Positions 54,714 to 64,000 of a DNA stretch of 64,000 bases are shown one piece after another (positions within the stretch are counted from its first letter, which is position 1; every line of letters begins with the position of its first letter). The notes under the pieces were generated by a model. It had not been told where the DNA came from and searched no databases. It saw nothing but the letters and a program-made list of their open reading frames with translations. The stretch is from NCBI RefSeq assembly GCF_963924675.1, contig NC_089238.1:22549815-22613814 (forward strand). Reading direction: 5' to 3'. Origin of the DNA: Phocoena phocoena (taxonomy: Eukaryota > Chordata > Mammalia > Artiodactyla > Phocoenidae). The position numbers and the translations under genes were made by a program.

Positions 54714-55514
54714 ATGAACAAACATTCCTATATAAATGTTAGAAGACAAACATGAAAGAAATCTGCTCTAAAATAGAACAATGAGAGGGTATTTCTGGTT
54801 TTATTTACCTCTTTCATACTAGAGGCACTCATCACATGTCTGTTGGTCCCCAAGCTGTCAGCTCTATTTAAGTTCAGGACACTCACACGCTGATTGGCAG
54901 CTTAATCACACGGAGGGCCTTAACCGTGGGCTTTACTAGAAGACACTCATGGAGCCATTCCATTAAAGAATTGTCAATGTCACTGTCTATGGAAAACTGG
55001 ACAGGCTGACTGCCAGAAGAAAGCTAGTATAGAAACAGTCAAAGCAACACATTTTCAGTGCATCACCCCTGCTGGCTGCTGTGCCTATTATCCCCCAGGT
55101 CAGAGATCCTGTTGTATCTTCTCTGAGAAGAAACCTTCTCCCTCCTGCCCTGGGTGGGAAAGCCAATGACCACCAGCATGGAGCAGGAGAGAATTGGAGG
55201 TTCTAACTGCTTCTAAAAAAGATTTTCTGCTTTCTCAAGCCTTGCCTTTACCTCTACCTCCAGAGGTACCTGAAAGTGGCACCTCCTGAGCCTTTTAGTG
55301 GCTCTTCAGTGTAAATCAATCTGCTTCTCAGCAGAGCAGAGAGAGGTGACTCCTAAGCCAGCAGTGAGGAAAACCAAATCAGTTATCACTTGTCCATGAG
55401 CTTTTCAACTTCCAAATTTTGAGTGTTTTTGTTTTATTTCCCTTTCTCTTTGTTTTCCTGAATTTATATCTTTTTAAAGTCTTGTTACTTTTCTTTGGGA
55501 GGGGGGAGATAAAC
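54714..55514. other. Unassigned unique DNA
   Basis: No gene or repeat is recognised. Confidence 0.3.
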
Positions 55515-55680
55515 TAAGAGTTTGGGATTAACTTATACACACTACTGTATATAAAGCAGATAAAGAACAAGAACCTACTATATACCACAGGGAACTATAT
55601 TCAATATGTTGTAATAACCTATAATAACTGAATCACTTTGCTGGACACCTGAAACTAACACAACATTGTAAATTAACTAT
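55515..55680 (+). mobile_element. L1 3' UTR end, internally deleted
   Basis: Sense L1 end: gagtttgggattaacttata, cacagggaactatattcaat, ctgaatcactttgctggaca and ctaacacaacattgtaaatt. It lacks the usual atatatata middle and the final ttcaataaa tail; a SINE head follows directly. Confidence 0.8.
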
Positions 55681-55681
55681 A

Positions 55682-55724
55682 GGGACTTCCCTGGTGGCTC
55701 AGTGGTTAAGAATCCGCCTGCCAG
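55682..55724 (+). mobile_element. CHR SINE head fragment (43 bp)
   Basis: Only the first 43 bp are present: gggacttccctggtggctca, then agaatccgcctgccag. It stops before the B box, with no A tail. The break after ccag abuts unrelated DNA. Confidence 0.9.
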
Positions 55725-56622
55725 GTGTGTTTTATCCCAGCATGTTTGTCTCCATTACCAAACAACAACAACAACAAAACTGTCATGTGTCCATTTTGAG
55801 ACTAATTCAATCTTTCTCGAAAAAAGATATGATCAAGGAATGGCAAATACCTGTACTGGGCTCGACTTTTCTCATGTGTTCCCGTGCATAATGGTGACAG
55901 TCTCACCTCTTGACTTCTCTGACATTGTGTGGTCTATAAACTATCCCCTCCATGCAGCACCACCCTTCACACACACACGACACACACGCATACATGTGCA
56001 TGCACACATACACAGAAATGAAATTTACCACGGAATAATACACTAATATTCAAAATTGCCAGCTTTGCCTGTTGCCATGGTAACCAGCAGCATTAAGTCC
56101 TGCTGCTAAAATTTCAAGAGCAGATGACATGAAGTATTTATGTGTAATTGCATTGTATAAGGAGAAAGAGCTTTTCTTTCATACAAAACATAAGTGTGTC
56201 TCGAATGAGATGGGTGTTTATATCAGGTGAATGTAGTAAGTCTCTCTATCCCACTCACTCTCCAGACCAGTGCATGTTACTTCCAGAAGAAACTGGAAAG
56301 CAAGGTGGCAGACGGGGGCTGGGGTCATTCCAAAGACCTTCAGGGGCTCAACTCTCTTTACTTCCCAAATTGAGCAGCGGGGGGCGTTACTTTTTATTTC
56401 TACTCTTTCAAGCTCATGCACATTAGTCATCATAGTGTGTCAGCATGGAGGGGACCACAGATGGGGTCAGAAATCTTCACTTCACAGGTAGAGACTGAGA
56501 AGGGTCATAATTGGATGTTTCAGGAGGAGAAGGGGTGTGGTCAGTGGAGGCTAAGCCACCCTTCTTTCCCCTCAAAATCCTGAGCTAGGTCAGGATTGGG
56601 CCACACTGATTTTTCCTTCCCT
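55725..56622. other. Unassigned DNA with simple repeats
   Basis: An (AAC)n run lies at about 55760-55776 and an imperfect CA/CATA run at 55966-56012. Gene features are not supported. Confidence 0.4.
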
Positions 56623-56646
56623 GGGTGGGGGGGGAGGCGTGGGGGG
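56623..56646 (+). other. G-quadruplex-prone tract
   Basis: Runs of 3, 8 and 6 G separated by short loops (gggt..., aggcgt). Confidence 0.6.
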
Positions 56647-57289
56647 CTTTCTGCAGAGAGTCTAACGTCACTTTCACAGACCATCATCCTTCCAGAGCCA
56701 AGGCTGTGCAGTTCCATACCTGACAGTGACCCCAGCCTTCAAACACCAATTGCTTCTAACCACTATAGCACAGGGCACCAAGAGTCTTCAAAGAGCTTAG
56801 TAAACTCTTAAAAAAAAAAAACCTTCAGTTATTTGGCATTCAAATCTCACATTCAGGACCAGGAGAAAGAACCTTATTCCACAAATAAGAAAAGTTTCAT
56901 GATTATTTCTTTAATCACATCTTTAACAAGCTTTCTGAGGAAGGTAAAGGTTTTAAATGAGTGTACTCATGTAAATACTGAGCTCCTTGAGGGAAGAAAT
57001 GAATTCAGAGTGTGGGGTAATGTTTTATTCAAGAGATGGTCCCCATGCTGGGCACAGAGCCGCCTTGAAAGCAGCCCTCCTCCAGTGCTTGTGGGATGTG
57101 GGGAAAATTGGCAGTGTGGATGGATGAAATCTTCCACCAGTAAAAACTACAGTGAATGAATGAATGAACGAAATAATGGCTTTAGAAAGGAAAGGACTGA
57201 GGGATAATCAGAGCTGGAAAGATCCTGAAGGAAACGGGCAGGCTTTGGTAGAGAGGTCTCAGGGTGCAGGGAAAAGCCCAGATGGAGCC
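56647..57289. other. Unassigned DNA, possible L2 trace
   Basis: ctgagctccttgagggaaga at 56979-56998 and a tgaatgaatgaatgaacga run at 57154-57172 suggest a degraded L2 end. No gene is supported. Confidence 0.3.
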
Positions 57290-57760
57290 GGCCTGCCATC
57301 TGCGCCCCCGCCCCGCCTCAGCACGCGCTGCAGGAAATCCCTCCTGGGCCGCCCCACACCGCACAGTCTCTTCCTCCCTCCGCTGAGGGGCCTTGATTCA
57401 GCCGTGTCCGCTGTTAGAATGCCAGAAAGGACAAAGACAAATGGGAAATAACATCACGTTACTTCCGCTGCCTTGCAGTCTGTGAGCCTGAGCAAGGAAG
57501 TTACAGTCGCAGCTCGGTGACAAGGCCCTTCCCTGTGCACCTGTGGGGCCCACCTGCCAGCCCGCGCCCACTACGGGGCGTGGCCTCCACGCGGAGCCCC
57601 GCTGCCTCTCCCGGCTCAGATGCCTTCCAGCCCAGACCCCAGCCGTCCTTGCTGTAACCGCATCCTGTGGTTTGCCTGACATCAGGCCCTCAAACGCTCC
57701 CAGGCCGTCTCCCTTCTCCCGCGCACCAGTGTCTTCACGCTGGGTTTCTCTGAAGCTGCT
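57290..57760. promoter_or_regulatory. CpG-richer patch, possible weak CpG island
   Basis: Several CpG-dense pieces stand out from a CpG-poor background: tgcgcccccgccccgcctca, cagcccgcgcccactacggg and cgtggcctccacgcggagcc. Partial frames on both strands are a by-product of the composition. No exon was identified, so a promoter role is only a possibility. Confidence 0.3.
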
Positions 57761-58727
57761 CTCCATCCTGGTGACTAAATCATTTCTTACTTCCGCTGGT
57801 AAGCAAGGCCACAGGGCTTGCTTTTAAAAGGGGGCAGAGCTGCTGCCTTCCCTTGATTAAAATGTTTGCCAGCTGTTTCCCATTCTGGTCTCAAGCTGGC
57901 TTGAATCTTCAGCAAAGTCAGACATTGACTCACTGGGTAATTATTTCTCCTTATTAAAAATCTTTTTTCCCATGTGATCAATATGCAGTTCTCCATCATT
58001 TTGTGGAGCCAATCCCACCTCTTCTGTCCATCTCCACTTCCATTTTGGTTTTAGGATCTGACCCCCCAAGCTGAGATGGAGCAACTAGCCCTCAGCCTTT
58101 GGAGCTTGAGCCCGACAGGCCTGCCCTGCAGGGTTCCCCCAGTGGCTGCGTGCTCTGGGGAAGGCAAGGTGGACCTGTCTCAGGGCTCTCCCTCACCCTT
58201 TGTGAAGGTCCCTGTCCATGACAGCGGGCTGTGACAGCACAAAACCCTAGGTCTCGACGCTTGAAGGGCATCCTCACAGCCAACAGTCCACTCTTGGAGA
58301 GTCTCCTCTTCAGAGATGAAGATCTTGCCATGACAATGCCTCGCTCCCCTTCGCTGCTGTGCTCTCAGGTGTCTCCCGGGCGCAGCTGCCCAGGTCCATC
58401 CAAAGCCCCGCTTGCAGCTTCCCTGACCTCCCCTCCCCACCCTCTGCCTGGCCTACACAGGTTTCCTGAGATGCTGGGCTTGAGGGAAGATGCAGCAAGA
58501 AGGTCTCAGAAAGTCACACCCAGAGGGCAGAGCCCAGACATAAAATATTTAGAAGGAGAGGAAAATATCCATGATCTTGGACATTCCTTCCCACTCCTAT
58601 TTTGGAAAAGGACAAGTCCACTCATCCATGTTAGCTTTCCCCAATATATACTCTGCCCTGCTTCAGCCTAGGACATAGAAAGAAAGTCAACAAAGGCCAA
58701 AGATACATTTGAAGGGATGGGGTTTTA
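57761..58727. other. Unassigned unique DNA
   Basis: The longest frame (58231-58671 plus, 146 residues) has no recognisable domain and no clear splice context. Confidence 0.3.
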
Positions 58728-58825
58728 TTCACTCTTTCAACAATTTATTGGTTGATTACTCTGTATCAGGCAAGGTTCTAGGTGCTGGGACTACAACCTC
58801 TATCTAACCTGAATTTATGTTTTCA
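58728..58825 (-). mobile_element. LINE L2 3' end, antisense
   Basis: Reverse complement of the L2 terminus: ctctttcaacaatttattgg, tactctgtatcaggcaagg and ttctaggtgctgggactaca. Confidence 0.7.
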
Positions 58826-59469
58826 ATGGACAAGAGCAGAACTTCTGCTGACCAGGAAGCTCTGAGAAGACAAGTCAGGAGAAGTATGGCCCAGAGTGAC
58901 TGGGCAGAAGAGGTGATGGAGGCTCGTCCAGTTTGGGTACAGGCGAGGCTCTCCAGGAGGCTCCTCTCACCTGCTGGGTCTAGCTGCCTCCACCCCATCT
59001 CCCCTTGAATAACACTTCCAAGATCAGAAAGGCTGGTTGTGAACCTTGACACCACTGCCAAAATCTAAGTAAAACCTCTAGTAAAGAGTTTAACACCCAA
59101 TAAAGCAGATCCTCATTGCTAGCAAGCAAAAGGAAAACTTGTTTTGGTTAAATATCCAACTTTAAGTTGTTTTTATTGCTGTGGTTGTGTTTTGTTGGTT
59201 TCTGTTGTGCCAGATAAAGGAGAGGAAGGCTGAAGTCTCTTGAAGGACATATGAGCAGGAGTTTCCTGGACGACAAGCTCCTGGCATCTTCCTCTGAGGT
59301 CATCAGCCACACTGACTCACATACATCTGCTGGGGAGTGGGGTGGGGGGTTGTCAAATAGTTGTCCAGGTAATGTGATATGTATCCAAAGGCTTCAAAAC
59401 ATAACTTTACTTTGCATATGTCCTTAATTGTTTGCTTAAAATAAATTCCTAAAAATGGAATTTAACCTC
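58826..59469. other. Unassigned unique DNA
   Basis: No gene or repeat is recognised. Confidence 0.3.
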
Positions 59470-60165
59470 AGTGAGGTTCATCATGGCCCCATTTGCAAAA
59501 GTGAGAAGCTGGCAACAACCCAACTGCCCAGTGATGGGAGCCAGGACACACCCACACTAGGGCTGAGCACTGTCCCACGAGGGGCAGCATGACTTACAAG
59601 AAATCCAGGCAGGGGCTTCCATGGTGGCACTGTTGTTAAGAATCCACCTGCCAATGCAGGAGACACAGGTTTGAGCGCTGGTCCAGGAAGATCCCACATG
59701 CCACGCCACAACTACTGAGCCTGTGCTCTAGAGCCCGTGAGCCACAACTACTGAGCCTGCATGCCACAACTACTGAAGTTCGCATGCCTAGAGCCCATGC
59801 TCTGCAACAAGAGAAGCCACGGCAACAAGAAGCCCGTGCACCACAACGAAGAGTGATCCCTGCTCACAGCAACTAGAGAAAGCCTACGCACAGCAACGAA
59901 GACCTGACACAGCCAAAACTAAATTAATTAATTAAATAAATAATTTTTTTTTTTTAAAAAGAAATCCAGGCAGAACAACATGGACCAGTCTGCACCACTG
60001 TTACTGATTTCTAACTGTTCCTATAAGCACAAAGAAGTCAGACAAATAGACCCAAAAATGTTCAGGGTGATTATCTTTGGAGGAGTGAGAGTGTGGGTAA
60101 TTTTTATTTTCTCAGTAGTATATTGTTATTTTTTAAACAGCACATATTTTTAGAAACAAGCAAAA
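59470..60165 (+). mobile_element. Old L1 ORF2 end and 3' UTR, split by SINE
   Basis: Left part: aaaagtgagaagctggcaac, aacccaactgcccagtgatg. Right part after the SINE: gtgattatctttggagga, gggtaatttttattttctca. Together they follow an L1M-type 3' end in sense orientation; a SINE sits at 59613-59958. Confidence 0.55.
59613..59958 (+). mobile_element. CHR SINE, long form with internal deletion, exact target duplication
   Basis: The target duplication aagaaatccaggcag is exact at 59598-59612 and 59959-59973. After the head, catgccacg runs straight into ccacaactactga, so the gagcaactaa stretch found in the other long copies is missing. The rest of the long body and an AT-rich end are present. Confidence 0.96.
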
Positions 60166-60765
60166 TAGTTGCCCAAAATAACCTCTTTTACATGCACCTC
60201 CCACTCCAAAGTGGTAGGTGGGTGTATGGTAACTGGCTCACCTGGAACTCAGTAGGCTATTCACACCACGTCTTGTCCTGCTTGTTGTCCTTTATTCAAG
60301 GGTCAGAGATCACCTGGGGGTTAACTTGAGTCCTCATATCCCACTAAGGTCCTTGGAAGGAGGAGGAGCCATTTCTGGGTGCAGGCACACGCAACAATAC
60401 GGTCACCATTGCTGGACTCAGGAAACTGGTCATTCCATTCTGCTCCCCCTTAGTTAGGGCCCATCTGCACCCAAAGTGTTTGAGACCTCACCCTCTGTCC
60501 ATTCATCAGGAGCACCCTGACCACCCAGACAGCAGACTGTCCATAGCCTACGAGTGGGGGAGGGGTGCTCTCGAGGTCTGCTGGGCCTGCTCCCATCCAC
60601 ACCCCATCCTTGGTGTGGGGGCTCCTCCCCGCCATCCCACTCCGCCATCCTCCGCTCCCCATAGGAAGGATCCTGGTCCCTCCATCCTTCCTCTGTCGGT
60701 GAATCACCCCTTCATGTCTTCCTAAGACTTGGCCTAGGGAAGGGGAAGGAAAATTGTTTTTGCTC
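60166..60765. other. Unassigned unique DNA
   Basis: Open frames at 60450-60767 (minus) and 60480-60725 (plus) overlap in C-rich DNA and have no domain. Confidence 0.3.
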
Positions 60766-60776
60766 AAGACTAGCCT

Positions 60777-61588
60777 AGATGGTCAATAGGCACATGAAAA
60801 GCTGCTCAACATCACGAATTATTAGAGAAATGCAAATCAAAATTACAATGAGGTATCACCTCACACCAGTTAGAATGGGCATGATCAGAAAATCTACAAA
60901 CAACAAATGCTGGAGAGGGTGTGGAGAAAAGCGAACCCTCTTGCACTGTTGGTGGGAATGTAAATTGGTACAGCCACTATGGAGAACAGTATGAAGGGTC
61001 CTTAAAAAACTAAAAATAGAATTACCATATGACCCAGCAATCCCACTATTGGGCATATACCCAGAGAAAACCATAATTCAAAAAGACACATGCACCCCAA
61101 TGTTCATTGCAGCACTATTTACAATAGCCAGATCATGAAGGCAACCTAAATGCCCATCAGTAGACAAATGGATAAAGAAGATGTGGTACATATATACAGT
61201 GGAATATTACTCGGCCATAAAAAGGAATGAAATTGGGTTATTTGTAGAGATGTGGATGGACCTAGAGTCTGTCATACAGAGTGAAGTAAGTCAGAAAGAG
61301 AAAAACAAATATCGTATATTAACACATATATGTGGAACCTAGAAAAATGGTACAGATGAACCATTCTGTTCTACAGGCAGAAATAGAGACACAGATGTAG
61401 AGAACAATGTATGGACACCAAGGGGGGAAGGTCGGGGCGGGGATGGTGGTGGGATGAATTGGGAGATTGGGATTGACATATATACGCTAATATGTATAAA
61501 ATAGATAACTAATAAGAACCTGCTGTATTAAAAAAAATAAAATAAAATAAAACAAAAAGAATTTAGTCTCAAAAAAAAGAGAAAAGAA
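60777..61588 (+). mobile_element. L1, young 5'-truncated insertion
   Basis: An 812-bp copy with ORF2 C-terminal DNA and 3' UTR. The ORF2 frame at 60779-60994 reads [28 protein letters not shown] and [15 protein letters not shown] without a stop, then breaks. The end is an A-rich mix (ttaaaaaaaataaaataaaa). The target duplication aagactagcct is exact at 60766-60776 and 61589-61599. Low divergence indicates a recent event. Confidence 0.95.
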
Positions 61589-61674
61589 AAGACTAGCCTT
61601 TCCCAATTTTGCCAATAATGTACTTCTGAACAGAAAAACAAGCTTTACAAAATTCAGTATTTATGGGCTTCTCT

Positions 61675-61882
61675 GGTGGTGCAGTGGTTGAGAGTCCGCC
61701 TGCCAGTGCAGGGCACACAGGTTCGTGCCCCGGTCCAGGAAGATCCCACATGCCGCAGAGCGGCTGGGCCCATGAGCCATGGCCGCTGAGCCTGTGCGTC
61801 CAGAGCCTGTGCTCTGCAATGGGAGAGGCCACAACAATAAAAGGCCCGCATACCGCAAAAAAAAAAAAAAAAAAAAAAAAAA
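61675..61882 (+). mobile_element. CHR SINE, short form, long A tail
   Basis: Head gggcttctctggtggtgcag, B box aggttcgtgcccc, end gcataccgc plus about 26 A. The target duplication tcagtattta is exact at 61664-61673 and 61883-61892. Confidence 0.96.
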
Positions 61883-61892
61883 TCAGTATTTA

Positions 61893-62409
61893 CCTACATA
61901 TTTCCTGTGTGCTTCCCTCTCCCCCTGCCTCATGTCAGTGGTCGCTTGAGTCAACCACATTCACCCCATAGCTTTCATCAGAATCCCTATTTCTCCCTCA
62001 AAAATGCACACAATTTTACGGGTCAGGTAATATCTTAAAGGGGTCCATAACACATAAAGGTTTGGAATCACTAGCTTAGGGCATGCCTGTAAGGATGGAC
62101 AAAAGGACCTGAACTCTTCTGACTTAGAGAAAAAAAAAAAAAAACTGAAAGAAATAAAACTTTCATTAAGTTCAACTTCTGTCCCCATTTTTGGAATCAA
62201 GTGCAACCACGATTCAGTTCCCAATGATGAGGTCGCCCAAATGGACGTGTTGTGGGGTCCAGGAAGGGTGTTCCTGAGTTTTGTGAGCTTGGCATCAGGA
62301 CAGACACCATACTGTCCCTGAACACACCGACAGGGGCTGGGCTCTGTCCCAGTGGCTTAATCAAATCTCTATGAAGCCTTTCATCATTGGCAAATGTTAT
62401 CTGTATTTA
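61893..62409. other. Unassigned unique DNA
   Basis: An A run lies at 62130-62144. No gene or repeat is recognised. Confidence 0.3.
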
Positions 62410-62515
62410 AGCTCTGATCCTATATTGTGTGTGTCCCTTCCCCTGGCTCTGGACTCCTTGAGAGCAAGGCCTATGTTTCTTCATCTCTATCCCCAGGGCC
62501 TGCTTCCAAAAAGTG
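62410..62515 (+). mobile_element. LINE L2 3' end fragment
   Basis: Sense L2 words: ctctggactccttgagagca, ggcctatgtttcttcatc and tatccccagggcctgc. Confidence 0.6.
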
Positions 62516-63119
62516 GACACTCCACTGTCTGTACTGGGTGTCTTGGCCCTCAGCATCCCTGGCACGCCACCTTGCACCAGCATCAGCAGCCCAGCTCCCC
62601 CCTCAACACTTGCATCTGCCATGGCATCCTGTGGCCCCGGGGCCCTGCACCTAGCAAGCCAGCTTGTGTGGCCCCATCCCCACCCATCTCCCACCATGCT
62701 ATGGCTCTGAAGCCACCCCAGCCCTTCTTCCCAGTGCAGATTTTGGGGATCCAGGTTGCCATATCTTTCCTGGTATCCAGATGCCCTCCATCCTTCCCTG
62801 TAGCCATTTGATCATTTTTCCTGCTGCCTTTGCACCTCACAGGCCAGCCCCGTGACTCAGGCCGCAATCTTCTCACTATGCCAATGTGGGCATCAGAACC
62901 ACAGAGCTCCGTAGCTTTCAGCCTTCCATCCACAAATGGTGCTGCTGTACACAGCCACATCCCCTGCCAGAAGTATGTGGGAGGGCCCCTTTCTGTAATT
63001 CTTTTTCATCTCTAATTCTTTCAGAAGTTTCATTCTTGCCCATGAGAACTTTCTTCTCATCCATGGACATCAAAAGCTGTTAGAAAGTTCCACTCAGTGC
63101 TGCCTGCATGTTAATGTTT
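62516..63119. other. Unassigned unique DNA
   Basis: C-rich DNA with overlapping frames on both strands (62371-62811 plus, 62583-62960 minus) but no recognisable protein or splice pair. Confidence 0.3.
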
Positions 63120-63420
63120 CTAAACAGTCTCATCCTCATTCTTGTTGTTGTGAGACAAATGCCGGCTGTCCCCTGCCCACATTAACTGCTGTAATCTGCC
63201 TGGCTGTGCCTCAACCTCCCCAGACGCCAAGCGCCTGTCCTACACAATAATTAAAATGTACTGCATTCTCAGTTTTGTCATCTGGACCATTCTATATGAT
63301 AAGGAGCACACAACTCGGAATTGTTTTCCGTCTAAATTGCTGTGAAGTTGTGAATTATGGCAATTACGGTCAAACTTCAATTATTCTGATGCACTAGGGG
63401 AACATGACAACTTTGAATGA
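63120..63420. promoter_or_regulatory. Candidate conserved noncoding element
   Basis: Repeat-free, AT-rich, with many homeobox-type TAAT/ATTA words (acaataattaaaatgtac, gaattatggcaattacggtc, acttcaattattctgatgc). It resembles deeply conserved noncoding DNA in texture; no conservation data are available here. Confidence 0.3.
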
Positions 63421-64000
63421 GTGAAAAGACTTTACAAAAAGGCAGCCTGCGTACAAGGAAAGTGGCTAAATTTCAGAGCATCCCTTTTCTGTCACAGGAC
63501 AATCAACCTTACACTGCCGCAGACAACAAGTAGCCCACCTTGTAGAAAATCAGAAGCACGTTTATGGAGCAAGGTGGCAACACTCTGCAGGGTGATGGCA
63601 TCTCTGTCTCTGTCTCTCACAGTTATTGCCCATGTGATCTACTGAGTAGAAATCCCATCTGTCAGAGCAATGATTGTCCAGTAAGCAAATTTAAATTCAT
63701 GCTATCATCTCTCATGTGAAAAAAACAAACTAAAAGTTAACTTTCACTTACCAAAAACTTGCCATATCTTGACCAGAGAATCCACCCTCTTTCTTGCTCA
63801 AATCTCACCTACATTCTAGTCAAGGGTGATTTTAAAAGCTTGGCTAGAGACAGGAAGTGTTAGCATGCACCACGAGCCAACACAAGCCCAAAAATTATAT
63901 CCTTTTCAACGTCTGTTTTCAGAATGTTTACAAGCCAGGTCCTCTAATTAGAATAAGTGATTCTGTGGTGCAAGTATGATGGATTGTGGCTACCAAGAGC
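63421..64000. other. Unassigned unique DNA to window end
   Basis: The 63421-63645 plus frame has no domain. No repeat is recognised. Confidence 0.3.

Noticed and set aside
57398..57827. Overlapping frames in the CpG-richer patch as a coding exon
   Set aside because: Frames on both strands are open through composition. No conserved-looking peptide or splice sites were found.
62371..62960. Overlapping plus and minus frames as a small gene
   Set aside because: C-rich composition leaves both strands open. It begins inside an L2 remnant and has no recognisable protein feature.
1..64000. Ruminant or pig origin
   Set aside because: Short-form CHR SINEs dominate and no BovB, Bov-tA, ART2A or porcine PRE SINE was seen, which fits a cetacean.

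Overview
This 64 kb window is nuclear DNA of a cetacean (whale or dolphin). The decisive marker is a set of 19 tRNA-derived CHR-type SINE copies, full or partial, whose head reads like GGGCTTCCCTGGTGGCGCAG and which carry internal A-box and B-box motifs. Most are the short, recently active form typical of whales. No ruminant BovB, ART2A or Bov-tA element was seen, so a ruminant is unlikely. I cannot tell toothed from baleen whale.

No complete protein-coding gene, rRNA or true tRNA gene is visible. The window reads as intergenic or intronic DNA. Adding up the entries, about 26 kb of it is recognisable interspersed repeats: CHR SINEs, L1 of several ages, ancient L2 and MIR, a few hAT-type DNA transposon relics and several LTRs. 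The best candidate for host coding sequence is a short 3'-terminal exon on the minus strand (35717-35975) with a strong splice acceptor and a possible 3' UTR. I do not recognise its product.

Layout. 1-8.9 kb: L1 tail, four CHR SINEs, old MIR/L2/MER5, and an inverted L1 fragment carrying a 26-bp L1 micro-insertion. 9.1-13.1 kb: a block of old L1, with an antisense ORF2 and 3' end, a sense 3' end, then antisense ORF1 and 5' region. 13-17 kb: mostly unique DNA. 17.7-22.6 kb: an LTR next to a second LTR-like element that was hit by an L1, which was hit by another L1, which was hit by a SINE; a 132-bp piece of the older L1 is also copied into the flanking LTR. 22.6-32.8 kb: L2, SINE, MER5, a second copy of the first LTR, microsatellites and long unique stretches. 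32.8-34.1 kb: two adjacent SINEs, two opposed MIRs, a Z-DNA-prone tract and an L2. 34.1-37.7 kb: the candidate exon and GC-rich DNA. 38-38.8 kb: a second, oppositely oriented copy of the LTR-like element. 39-50 kb: L2-rich DNA with a candidate conserved noncoding segment near 43.7-44.1 kb. 50.16-50.71 kb: a clean solo retroviral LTR with TG...CA ends and a 4-bp target duplication. 52-64 kb: more SINE and L1, a CpG-richer patch at 57.3-57.8 kb, a young L1 at 60.8-61.6 kb and a candidate conserved element near 63.1-63.4 kb.

Nothing looks like an undescribed operon, defence locus or other new system. The most interesting items are structural: the four-level nest, the templated 132-bp copy, the very small L1 insertions, the solo LTR and the orphan exon. 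Family names come from memory of consensus sequences and no database search was possible. Boundaries of old repeats are approximate, usually within about 10-30 bp; boundaries fixed by target-site duplications are exact.
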